Assembly: GCA_030407085.1 (NCBI GenBank)
Contig: CM059584.1
Location: 126,451,001 to 126,515,000 of the forward strand
Direction: 5' to 3'
Source of the DNA: Trichopria drosophilae
Taxonomy: Eukaryota > Arthropoda > Insecta > Hymenoptera > Diapriidae
Length of the DNA stretch: 64,000 nucleotides
The position numbers were made by a program, and so were the translations under genes. Shown one piece after another: positions 10,836-20,959 of the stretch (the first letter of the stretch is position 1; every line of letters starts with the position of its first letter). The notes beneath the pieces were generated by a model. It saw only the letters and a program-made list of their open reading frames with translations. It did not search any database and had not been told where the DNA came from.

Positions 10836-11813
10836 GCCGGGTTATCACTTATACATAGACTCGAAATGCATATTTTGTTTTACAATAGCTCTAATTTGAA
10901 ACACAGTGCTTAAACAAGTATAATAAAGAATTGTTTTTCTTTAAACACATAAAGAACACCAAATTTTATCTGAATAAACATACTTTTAGTTTCTGACCAC
11001 AATGTTACTAAGCTTACAGTGTTTAATTCATCGTTAAATTACGACTTTATAAATAGTTTTTTCAATAACTTTGAAAATATGTAAAATATAAGAATGCCGC
11101 GCACTTTACATACTTATATAAGGTATTTACTTACCAGCACACCGAACAACAACTTGATATTGGCGATATTTTGAATGTGCCACGAAAAATAGTCAATATT
11201 CTGAAATTGGCACGTTTTTGGAATGTGTGTTTACACTTGTATAACGTCAACAGTTTAAGGCGCACACAAATGAGTAAAGTGTCAAACACTTTATTATTGT
11301 GTCCTTTAATAACCAAAAACAATAAATATTCGATTTCTAAGACGGCGCGGATAATAAATAAACAAGTTTAAATAAGTTTAGAATTTACGAAATTCAAGGG
11401 ACGGGTACTGTAGGCTCACTCTATACAATTAAATGTGTGGCACATATAATTCATATGAATATATTGCTTTATGAGATGTTTGCCTCCAGTTCGCGCTAAA
11501 AACACAAGGTTAACTCACGCGGCGCAAATACAACATTCATAAGAGTAAAATAAAACATGCAAGGGACGCATGAAATTTCATTATTTTTTTATCTATAAAT
11601 AATTATAGAGCGTCTCTGTAACGTCGGACGACTTCGAAATTCATCAAGCTTTTTATTTATGATATCTTGAAGTATAAAAAAATATAGCATTTGTGTGAAA
11701 GCAATGACGTTCAAGTAGTGTCACAGGACTCCACAGTTTAAAAGTCCTAGAGATTTGCCCATATCTGTGTTCTCATGTAGAGAACATTATAAAATTTCTT
11801 TGCCGCTCGTTAA

Positions 11814-12139
11814 ATAAAAACAATCAATAAATATGTTGGACGGCCTTATACAAAATGTAAATAAAGGAAAAGGAAGGTAAATATGCGTCGTTCTAATATG
11901 AACGCAACGCGAATGATTATAACGGAAGCATATATGGCCAGAAAAGTTTATATTACTATTGTATAAGAGAAAATAAAACCCCACCTGTTATTCATATTCC
12001 AAAATTATTATGTTAAAAAAAGCGTTTCGCACTTGGCCGCTGGTTGGGCTCTTCAGCAGGGATCCAGCAGCCGCACCCTGGACGCAATCATTTAATTTAT
12101 TTGTAATTTTATAAATGTATTAATTGTTCTCATGTAGAG

Positions 12140-12195
<56 letters not shown>

Positions 12196-12687
12196 CTCTA
12201 CATGAGAACAATTTTCTGTTTTCGAGAACTTTTCGAGAAAGAACAATTAAATGAGAAACAAATTATATATATATTGATGATTATGGTTCTTAAGATTTTG
12301 AAAGTTTTATTCAAAATCTCTATCTAAATGTATTAATTGTTTCGAGTTTTCTCCCCAAAAACTCGAAACAATTATTACATTTATAAAATTACAAATAAAT
12401 TAAATGATTGCGTCCAGGATGCGGCTGCTGGATCCCTGCTGAAGAGCACAACCAGCGGCCAAGTGCGAAACGCTTTTTTTAACATAATAATTTTGGAATA
12501 TGAATAACAGGTGGGGTTTTATTTTCTCTTATACAATAGTAATATAAACTTTTCTGGCCATATATGCTTCCGTTATAATCATTCGCGTTGCGTTCATATT
12601 AGAACGACGCATATTTACATTCCTTTTCCTTTATTTACATTTTGTATAAGGCCGTCTATATCAACATATTTATTGATTGTTTTTATT
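11814..12687. repeat. large inverted duplication, ~316-bp arms
   Basis: The left arm (11814-12129) and right arm (12367-12687) are near-perfect reverse complements, including TATATGGCCAGAAAAG, GCGTTTCGCACTTGGCCG and GGATCCAGCAGCCGCA. Two open frames that translate identically at their starts are simply the two arms. The spacer contains two further hairpins: TTCTCATGTAGAGTAT flanking an (AT)n(GT)n tract, and GTTTCGAGTTTT / AAAACTCGAAAC. The high arm identity suggests recent formation. Confidence 0.85.
12139..12192. repeat. (AT)n(GT)n compound microsatellite
   Basis: An alternating AT tract followed by a GT tract sits between inverted copies of CATGTAGAGTAT, in the centre of the 11814-12687 inverted duplication. 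Confidence 0.9.
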
Positions 12688-13319
12688 CTTTTGTATTATT
12701 TATATAGCTCTTCGCGATGGTTCAGTTGGACGTGCAGTGTTCCACAATATTGAGGCGTATGTAATGGAAGATTGAATTATACCTAGGGGAGCCGGGGGTG
12801 TACCGCTCACCTAAGGAAAGTACTGCTTTTAATAAATGCATAAATAATTTCAGATTTGTTTAAAGATTGAAATCGATTCTATAAAGCCCCAACAGTAATA
12901 TACAAAAAGATTTGAATTTTTACTAACGCTAAACGTATTGAATTATAGAATTTAATAAATATCAACGATCCAACAGGATCTCCTGTCAATATGGGTAATA
13001 CCGCTCACTAAATTTAAGTTATTAAACTTATTCTTATTCACTTAGAAACAGTGTAAAGAAGATGTAATGGAGATGTAATGAAGAAATGTGTGGTTGGCAA
13101 TGAAAATTGTAAAGAAGAATGTATTCCAATTAATGATTCATAAATAATGTGTGTACCTAACCCATGAAATTCGATGATATTATAAATGAATTTGTTGTTA
13201 GCTCAATTGTGTACATTCAGTGTATATGATTAATTGCGACAAGTTCCATTTTAGATATCCATTATTTTAGTACTTTCTTTACATTTATTTGATCAACAGT
13301 ATGTAAAATTTTGACGTGT

Positions 13320-13393
13320 TTCAGCGATTTTTGAAATATCTTTCCTTTCAAAAATACAGGACCGTTTCCATACTTTTCGGACACCCTGCATAT
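13320..13393 (-). repeat. solitary CAGGGTG-type terminus
   Basis: TCCATACTTTTCGGACACCC followed by TGCATATA resembles the right end of the CAGGGTG-ended foldbacks, but no partner end was found on the left. Probably a truncated copy. Confidence 0.45.
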
Positions 13394-13518
13394 ATTTATT
13401 ATATTATTAATCCATTCAAATGGTTAATTTAATTACTTCGACCCAGATCTTTTCGACACTTTCAAGATACCTTTCACGAATTATATGTATATATATATAT
13501 ATTATATATATATATATA

Positions 13519-14275
13519 TACAGGGTGATCCAAAAGTCCCGGAACAGCAAAATATCTCAGCGGGAGTGCATTTTCGAGGAAAATGTTTCAGACAAAAGTT
13601 TCAGGATTTTTCCCTGGCTATTTAATGGCGATATTGAATTTGACCTTGAATATGACCTTGAAGGTTATTTCAAGGTCAAGTTAATTTTTTTAAATGGGAA
13701 CCCCTATTTTTTTTCATGGATTCTGAAAGAGCGGGAAATTCTACGTCCGAGTATGATATGATCGATTTTTCCGGCAAGGTCATTTCAAGGTGAAACTTAA
13801 AACTCCCGTAACGGCGAAATATCTCAGAGGGTGTGCATTTCTTTGGAAATTGTTTCAGACAAAAGTTTAAGGATTTTTCCTGGTCAAATTCTGTGCTACC
13901 ATTAAATAGCCCGGGAAAAATCCTTAAACTTTTGTCTGAAACAATTTCCAAAGAAATGCACACCCTCTGAGATATTTCGCCGTCACGGGAGTTTTAAGTT
14001 TCACCTTGAAATGACCTTGCCGAAAAAAACGGCCATAGCATATTCGGACGTAAAATTTTGTGCTCTTTCCGAATCCGTGAAAAAAAATAGGGGTTCCCAT
14101 TTAAAAAAATTAACTTGACCTTGAAATAACCTTCAAGGTCATGTTCAAGGTCAAATTCAATATCGCCATTAAATAGCCAGGGAAAAATCCTTAAACTTTT
14201 GTCTAAAACATTTTCCCCGAAAATGCACTCCCGCTGAGATATTTTGCTGTTCCGGGACTTTTGGATCACCCTGTA
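13519..14275. mobile_element. CAGGGTG-ended foldback, copy 2, with FTZ-F1/ERR-like sites
   Basis: Ends CAGGGTGATCCAAAAGTCCC and its complement within (TA)n tracts. The arms are about 370 bases and almost meet, so nearly the whole 757-bp element is one hairpin. Each arm holds three exact copies of TCAAGGTCA (or TGACCTTGA), six in total, near 13640-13680 and 14115-14155. No gene: the open frames are mirror images of one another. Confidence 0.9.
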
Positions 14276-14299
14276 TATATATATATATATATATATATA

Positions 14300-14612
14300 C
14301 TTATTTAACAATAAAGATTAATCTATAAGTTTAGTGTAACGTTGTTGCCAGTAATTCGACTTCTAAATACGAAAGCGGCAACTCGCGGTTACAAAAAGAC
14401 CATATTATTTATTTAATATTTTTAACAACAAATTTACGACTTTTAACAAAACATTGTTTCAACAAAAAAATATATTTTTGGTCCAATTTTTTATATATAT
14501 ATATATATATGGTCTTTTTGTAACCGCGAGTTGCCGCTTTCGTATTTAGAAGTCGAATTACTGGCAACAACATTAAACTAAACTTATAGATTAATCTTTA
14601 TTGTTAAATAAG
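14300..14612. repeat. near-perfect inverted repeat, ~108-bp arms
   Basis: The left arm (14300-14408) from CTTATTTAACAATAAAG to GGTTACAAAAAGACCATAT is mirrored at 14505-14612. The spacer is about 100 bases and ends in a (TA)n run. Arm identity is almost complete. It sits 25 bases from the previous foldback, separated only by TA repeats. Confidence 0.9.
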
Positions 14613-15446
14613 TAGCATATTATATTAACATTACACATCAAGGTACATTTCTGGAAACCTTTTACTAATGTTATGACAATGTTTCGTTTTAAGCTTTAAC
14701 GCAGTAACATTCCTATAACATTAACTCAAGGTTCTGTACTATTAGGGACTTGTTGTACAAACCAGCTATAAAAATATAATTAGAGAATACGTAAGTATAG
14801 CGCAAAATAAACTGTTCAGCGAGAACTAATAACTTAATGGTAACTGGAGAGTTACACAAATGTATCTGCATAATTGAAACATATTTTATGCACAAGGGAA
14901 CAACTTCGCACAATTTTGCAAATCTACACAAGTTTTAATAATATGTCATCTAATGAAACATAACCTCACATATCGCAATCTAAATCTACGCACACATTAT
15001 ATAAAAAGCGTTCGCATACTAAATTGTATGACAAATGAATCCGGGATCAGTTATATAAAGGATACACGGTAGCAACTCACGTTAACGAGGTTGTAAACAA
15101 AGCAGATTGGCCATCAGGTGGAAAAAGTTGGAATTATTACAAATTTTGTGTGAAAGGCGCGGGAAATTCAAATTCAAAATGCGCATACACAACATGTTTA
15201 CAAAAATAAATAAACTATTTTCAGTAAAAATTTACATGAATTTAAATAAATAAATAAATAATTATCAATAAAATTGTACAGGAATTTTTATTGGAGTATT
15301 ACTACATTTAACACAAAAACCGCATAGCCGTATAATAATATAATAATAATCTAAACGGCTAAAAACACGTTATTACACTAAAAAAATTCCTTGATCCCGT
15401 GTGCAAGGATTCAATAAGGTTGCCTTATTCAATACGGCGCCAACTA
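14613..15446. other. AT-rich stretch, no gene seen
   Basis: No convincing coding frame, RNA gene or repeat boundary. TAAATAAATAAATAA near 15243 is low complexity. Confidence 0.4.
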
Positions 15447-15677
15447 ATCGATCCGGGTGCGGGTCGAAAAACCGACAAATCAAGAAGCCGACAGGTCGAA
15501 AAACCGAAAGTCAAAAAACCGACAGTTCAAAAAATGACTGTCCTCCTGATAATGTGTCTATTTTTTTATGTGTCGGCTTTTTGACAGTCGGTTTTTTGAG
15601 TGTCGGCTTTATGACTGTCGGTTTTTTGACCTGTCGGCTTTTTGATTTGTCGGTTTTTCGACCCGCACCGATCGATC
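15447..15677. repeat. palindrome whose arms are ~15-bp tandem repeats (GTCGGTTTTTTGAC)
   Basis: The outer arms GATCCGGGTGCGGGTCGAAA and the complement ending GACCCGCACCGATCGATC enclose iterated units. On the left, ACCGACA(A/G).TC.A.AA recurs about five times. On the right, the complementary GTCGGYTTTTTGAC / GTCGGTTTTTTGA recurs six to seven times. The core near 15540-15570 (GACTGTCCTCCTGATAATG) is unpaired. The open frames here are repeat artefacts. Confidence 0.85.
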
Positions 15678-15917
15678 CTTGTTAAAGTAGCAAAGAAAAC
15701 CTTTCTACATTAATAGGGAAATTCATTGTTCCACTTAGTTTTCTTGATTCATCTAACAATAAAAATGTACTGTTATGATAAAGGTAATATTATTCCTTTA
15801 GCAACAGGGTTAATAGAAGTAAAAATAGATAATTATATAAACAGTTTATGCTCACTTTTTTACTATAAAGTAATCAGATATTTCAAGGCTTATAGTGAAC
15901 AAATATGATGGAATTTT

Positions 15918-16008
15918 TGCAACTCATTTTGCTGCCCTCTGATGTGGCAGACAAGTTTCTGACGTCAGGGGGCAAAAGAACCGAAAGATTTTTAAAAAAT
16001 GAGTTGCA
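15918..16008. repeat. short hairpin MITE-like palindrome
   Basis: TTGCAACTCATTTTGCTGCC on the left pairs with GGGGGCAAAAGAACC and AAAAAATGAGTTGCA on the right, around a TCTGATGTGGCAGAC / TCTGACGTCAG centre. About 90 bases, no coding. Confidence 0.65.
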
Positions 16009-17835
16009 CATATATGTATGTATTATAGTTATGTATTACTAGTATGTACTTTCATCTTCATCCCAATAAACATTTCGAAGAGGGCATGTCTAAAAGATGT
16101 GCAAAGATGACTTTTTAAAGATGAGGCCTTTTCCTCAGAATAATAGAAAACTAATTTAGTATGCCTTGAATAACATTGAAAACATTAAAGCGTATACTGC
16201 AGTTAGAGAAAAATGACCCAATTTGTCATCATTGTGTATCTCCTTCAATTTCGCATAAAAATGACCCTATAGCCTGGTCTCGAGTTATGCCAGAATCTCG
16301 AAAGCCTGACAAAAATTGATTGGAATAAATCGTATAACTTTAAATAAGAGATAATGCTAATGAAAAAAAAGGTCCAAATTGAACACCAATTCGACTTTTC
16401 GAACACGTCCAAAGCAAGGTCTCACAGACCTACATCATGAATTTCTTTATGCACATTTCTTATGGATTACTTATTTAAGGCTAAATTCATTACAACTTGA
16501 TCTTGCAGTATTAGATTTTCAATCATCAAAAGACATAATAGATTTCAGCTACCGAAAGTCGAAAATAGGTAAAAATATTTTCTGCGTAGAATGTTCCTTT
16601 CATTTCTGCATTGATACAGATCTTTTAAATTATAATAAATATTTAAAAGTTCAGAATTAAAATACATTATACATTTATATTATATTATAAATAATGTTCA
16701 TGAAAAATAATTAAATTTACAAAACTATAATTGAAATGTAATGGCTTTGGACAAAATTAATTTAATGTATTTCATTATTACCGAATTAAATTTAAATTAA
16801 ATGTAAAGGGTATATATGTATGTTTTAGACTTTCGAGGTGTCTCATATAAATGTTAATGCTTGCCATTTCAAACAGTATATTGTTTTATCGTATTAAGCA
16901 TTATAATATTTGTATAGCAACTATACGTAACTTTACTTTCATAGTTAAGAAACCTGGTTAATTGAATAATTTATCACTTCTGTATCGACAGAGATTCCTC
17001 TGCTATTATGCATGATATCATTTACTAATATAACTGCATCTCTGTTGCTAGTTTAACAAAATTCCTTGTTATTTTAAAAATTTTCTATACTCTTAAGGAA
17101 GCAAATTTCTTATTTTTATAACAGCGAAGTTTCCAGCTGTCCTAAGAAGGAATCCTTGTTATTTTAGTAAGGATTCAGTTAATAAGGGGAAATAGTTGTT
17201 CTTTAGCATTTTATTTTTTTCAGTGTACCTATTCTTTATCAGAAACGAAATTGCCAATTGCACTGAAATACGTACTTGTAATTATGTATATATCAGTGGA
17301 AAAACGAGAGACAATGAGTCACCATGACACTTGCGCGTGCATCTTCCGATGGTTAAAATTAGCAAATTTATATTACTACGTTAAACAAAATTCGTTAATC
17401 ATATTTGTATTATTATATCCATAATGTAGGTTTGTATTTTCCAGCTATTATTAATGAACAGCGGTGCAAAAATATCGTTACGATGGCTGTAAGTTATCGA
17501 CCATAAATGTATGGCTGTGGAATCCTTCTTTATTTTTTCCGTGTAATGAATAATTATAAATCAATGTTTTTTTAGTAGTTTACCAAATACCATTTGATAA
17601 TTAACAGCACTACGAGCCTATTTTTTCATATTTTTTCCCATTGGGTACTAGTAAAAAGATGGAAAACCGTATATTGTAAAGACCAATTATTATCGTATTT
17701 ATGTCAACTACGTTACAAAACTTTCCAATTTTTTTAATCAATTTTAGCAATAAACAATGTAAATTTTTTGTCGAAAATAGATCTTGACATAATGTTCTTT
17801 AGTAAAAAAATATAAAAAATGATTTTAACTTAACG
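16009..17835. other. AT-rich interior of the 12784-17897 element, no gene seen
   Basis: A 93-codon open frame (16379-16660) has no recognisable domain. No intact transposase motif was seen. Pieces around 17070-17220 (CCTTGTTATTTT repeated near 17063 and 17152) hint at further decayed repeats. Confidence 0.4.
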
Positions 17836-17988
17836 GAAGGTTGAGAAATATGAGTGAGCGGAATTACCCACTGAGCGGTACAACCCCCGCCCCCCTACAC
17901 AGAGAGAAATGTGAAAGGATGATTCAGTAGGTATTCCTTCGCCACTGTACTAAGATTTGGTGCTGGTTCTGCACTATGTGTCGCGTGA

Positions 17989-18486
17989 TATCAATCTAAG
18001 AAACCCACAGTCTCAGACTGTGAAAACCCTTAGGATGAGACTGCAAAACTGCGATGCTTTCTTCGAGGCTTTCTCCCGCCTAAGTTTTACTTTTTAGACT
18101 AGGGCTCTCCCGGACTTTTTTGTAGGAAATTTCCTCCTCTACAAAAAAGGTTTAGTAAATTTTTGCTCTATCTTGCATCGTTTTCGATACGGAAGCAATA
18201 GAATGAAAAACAACGTATTCAGCGACCGACGCCGTGTTTATCTTTTGTTTTAAAAACTCGATGTTCTTCGTTCTATCGCTTCCGTATCGAAAACGGTGCA
18301 AGATAGAGCAAAAGTTTACGAAACTTTTTTTTGTAGAGGAGGAAATTTCCTACAAAAAAGTCCCGGAGAGCCCTAGTCTAAGAAGTAAAACTTAGGCGGG
18401 AGAAAGCCTCGAAGAAAGCGTCGCAGTTTTGCAGTCTCATCCTAGGGGTTTTCACAGTTTGAGACTGTGGGTTTCTTAGATTGATA
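17989..18486. mobile_element. nested long-TIR hairpin element
   Basis: TAAGAAACCCACAGTCTCAG at the left is mirrored by CTGTGGGTTTCTTA at the right, with arms of about 200 bases that include AGGAAATTTCCTCCTCTAC and TCGATACGGAAGC. The pairing extends into flanking ATCAATC / GATTGAT. The right foldback arm lacks this block, so it was inserted into the 17896-19795 element. A diverged relative lies at 35345-35485. Confidence 0.85.
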
Positions 18487-18624
18487 CAGGGGGGTGACAC
18501 TGCTGCTATATTCCCTATGGTATGTCGGTTCTCTTCGTGACCTCCCACTTATCTCAAAACTTCATGTATCCAGATGGCGCTTGCAGTCATGTACTCGGCG
18601 AGCTTTGGCGTGATAATCGTAACG

Positions 18625-18925
18625 CCCTTTTAACTAATATACGTGCACTAGATGTTTACAATCTCCGATACGTGGTCTAGGTATCGAATGCCGTGGTTCT
18701 TCATCACTTTAACTAAAATACTTCCACCAGGTGTTTAGGGTCACCGATTGCGGGGTCTAGATATCACGCACCGTAGTTTTTCACCTCTTCGACTAAAATA
18801 CGTGCATCAGGTTTTTAGGGTCGTCGAGTACGGGGTCTACGTGTCGCGTTCCGTAGATTTTCATATTTATAACTAAAAACGTGCCCCCGGTGTTTGGGGT
18901 TGCCGATCATGTAGCCTAGGTATCC
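18625..18925 (+). repeat. 80-bp tandem array, left arm (about 4 units)
   Basis: The motif (T/C)CTAGGTATC recurs at 18676, 18756, 18836 and 18915. Each unit also holds CTAAAATACGTGCA.CAGGTG and TTTAGGGTC.CCGA. Confidence 0.9.
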
Positions 18926-19159
18926 ACTTGGTGTTAACCAACGATGACCTTGAGGTCAAAGTTGAAGGTCATTAAAAGGTCAAATCAATTTTATCTAATA
19001 AACAACGGTAACCTTGTCCTTGACCTTTGGCCAAATTTGAAAAAATTTGAAGGTCATTTCAAGGGTAAAACAAAATATGTTCAAATTTGAAGAAAAATAA
19101 GCAAAATTGATTCGACCTTGAAATGACCTTCAACTTTGACCTCAAGGTCATCGTTGGTT

Positions 19160-19510
19160 AACTCGAAGTCAATACCTAGACCACTTGATCGTCGACCCCA
19201 AACTCCTGGTGCATATTTTTTAGTTAAAAAGATGAAAAACTACGGAGCGCGATTCCTAGACACCGTAATCGCCGACCTTGAATACCTGGTGCACGTGTTT
19301 CAGCTAGAATCATGAAACAATATGGAGCTCGATACCTAGACCCCTTGATCGGCGACCCGGAACACCTGGTACATGTATTTCAGCTAGAATCGTGAAAAAC
19401 TATGCAGCGCGATACCTAGACCCCGTAATCAGCGAACTTAAACATCTGGTGCACATATTTTAGTTAAAATGGGGAAAAACTACTGAGAGCGATACCTAGT
19501 CCCCGTAATC
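19160..19510 (-). repeat. 80-bp tandem array, right arm (about 5 units)
   Basis: GATACCTAGAC-type motifs start at 19171, 19251, 19331, 19411 and 19491, an exact 80-bp period. Units are the reverse complement of those in the left arm. One extra unit relative to the left arm shows that copy number changed after the arms formed. Confidence 0.9.
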
Positions 19511-19795
19511 GGTCATCCTAAAGACCTGAAGCAAATATGTATTTTGCCAATCCGATTCAAAACTGCGAATCGTTATATCTCGAGACCGTAATCAGGAAAA
19601 CATCTGTGCGTTGGTTGCCAAGCACATGTATAGTAGCGCCATCTAGTGAGAACGAGAACATTATGAACGAAACAGTTTCACCCCCCCCCCCCTGGATTGA
19701 TATCACGCGACACATGGTGCAGAACCAGCACCAAATCTTAGTACAGTGGCGAAGGAATACCTACAGTTTCATCCTTTCACATTTCTCTCCGTGTA

Positions 19796-20139
19796 CTAAT
19801 ATGACCCACCTCCATTTCTTTGGTCGGATAGTATTTGGTCTCTATAGGCATTACTCGGTTGCAATAATAATCGGGTACATCAACTCCTCCCATGACGTAA
19901 TTATACGGCGTAACTTCTTGAGATCAAAAATAAATGAAAATAGAAAACTATAATAGAAATACAAAAAATACAAAAAATAAGAACAAAATTTTAAAAATTA
20001 ATAAATACAAATGTACCATTATTCTCGGGAATCGGTTACCGCTGGTGAAAATCGAGCAACATTTGTCATGATGGGTAAACACGACGTACAATACAAAATC
20101 GATTAAATATATTGAAAACTAAACTCAAAAAATAAAGTT
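19796..20139. other. AT-rich stretch, no gene seen
   Basis: No coding or repeat structure recognised apart from AAAAATACAAAAAATA low complexity near 19960. Confidence 0.4.
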
Positions 20140-20330
20140 TTATCCTCAATATTGGATACGCCGTTTTGAATTTTCAAATCTGAGCGTAGATTCGCCATCA
20201 GAGACCATAAAAACACCCTATTACAAGAAAACGATATGTTTTACAAAATGTTGACCGCCATATTGGATCCGCTATTTTGAATTTTACAAACCTGAAATCC
20301 GATTCTTTATCAGAGATCATAATAATAAAT
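20140..20330 (-). repeat. two ATGGCGG-box units, minus strand
   Basis: AATATTGGATACGCCGTTTT and CCGCCATATTGGATCCGCTA, each followed by TTTTGAATTTT and AATCTGA-type motifs. Spacing is about 120 bases, the same family as 9440-9880 in the other orientation. Confidence 0.7.
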
Positions 20331-20929
20331 AATCACCAGCCATGAGAGCAAAATAAACTACACAACTCTAATAATAGTTGTGCAATACGAGATATTGCCG
20401 TTGCCAACGTTGTTTCTTTTCGTTATAGCGTTTATATAGAAGAATAATTAATTTTGGAAAAAGGATCATAAATTATGACATATGCTGATAAGCGAGTATA
20501 ATAGAAGGGGTCACACGGAGAGGGGCTAATTAGATAATCAAAAGCCCGTGCATCGTGGGATTTAAACTGCACAAATATTGTATGATTTTTGTTGCTGGAT
20601 TTCACTTGAGGGATGTTTTTAGGTGAATTGAAAAAGGCGTGCTGTTCGGTCAACGTGCTGAGTATACTCTAAATCTTGTTTGTCTTACATATTCGACGAG
20701 AACGTTAAAATCGACGCGTGCGCGCCTCGTTACAATGACAGCCGAATTCTCGAGCAACAATAATAAATTTACAATAATAAAGTTGAACAAATGTGAGAAT
20801 TTGAAATAAATGCCTTTACAAACATACCCGCGCACATTGGAAGCTCTGCTCCCAATTAAAAAGAATGACGGAGTTTAGGATTTTAATTGATAATAGAACC
20901 ATTATACGCGATAACAAAATACATTGAAA
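20331..20929. other. sequence downstream of the BEL pol remnant, LTR not resolved
   Basis: This would be the 3' flank (minus orientation) of the BEL/Pao element, so a 3' LTR might lie here. I could not match it to anything near 30.2-30.6 kb. Short open frames show no domain. Confidence 0.3.
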
Positions 20930-20959
20930 AGAATATGTAATTTTATACAATTTAATGAT

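Larger units (their letters stand above)
10025..11764. mobile_element. TIR element, ATATGGGCAAAT family, copy 2
   Basis: Left end ATATGGGCAAATCTCTGGAA and right end in reverse ATATGGGCAAATCTCTAGGA, both followed by CTTTTAAA. About 1.74 kb. The interior carries an inverted pair of ATGGCGG units (10460-10625) and a CATATATG tandem tract (10640-10835), and no long coding frame. Presumably non-autonomous. Confidence 0.7.
12784..17897. mobile_element. 5.1-kb TAGGGG-ended TIR element
   Basis: The left end TAGGGGAGCCGGGGGTGTAC, then CGCTCAC, matches the reverse complement of the right end, TAGGGGGGCGGGGGTTGTAC then CGCTCA, with TA at both borders. A second inner motif pair, GGGTAATACCGCTCACT (about 12992) and GGGTAATTCCGCTCACT (reverse, about 17845-17861), repeats the CGCTCA core. 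No transposase frame longer than about 100 codons is present. Much of the length is nested palindromes (13519, 14300, 15447, 15918). It may be a non-autonomous derivative, or two ends of separate copies. Confidence 0.6.
17896..19795. mobile_element. 1.9-kb foldback element with 80-bp tandem-repeat arms
   Basis: Terminal repeats TACACAGAGAGAAATGTGAA (left) and the complement ending TTCACATTTCTCTCCGTGTA (right) extend inward about 100 bases to GATATCAATC. The inner arms are built of 80-bp tandem units, at least four on the left and five on the right in opposite orientation. A central hairpin of TGACCTTGAGGTCAAAGTTG and its complement (about 18943 and 19120) closes the structure. A 0.5-kb hairpin element sits in the left arm. 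No coding. The architecture resembles Foldback-type elements of other insects, but this is a comparison of design only. Confidence 0.85.

Noticed and set aside
11787..11984. Frame with the same start as 12511-12753, suggesting a duplicated gene
   Set aside because: They are the two arms of one inverted duplication; low-complexity peptide without domain.
13420..13761. 113-codon frame and the overlapping 95- and 105-codon frames
   Set aside because: All three fall in the arms of the CAGGGTG foldback and are partly reverse-complement copies of each other.
16379..16660. Possible Penelope endonuclease remnant because of FSYRKSKIG
   Set aside because: Only a few residues resemble the family, with no GIY-YIG landmarks nearby.
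19537..19953. 138-codon open frame
   Set aside because: Covers the right end of the 80-bp array foldback and its terminal repeat; peptide not protein-like.
20331..20929. Possible BEL 3' LTR
   Set aside because: No matching sequence could be found at the 5' side (30.2-30.6 kb), so an LTR pair is not supported.
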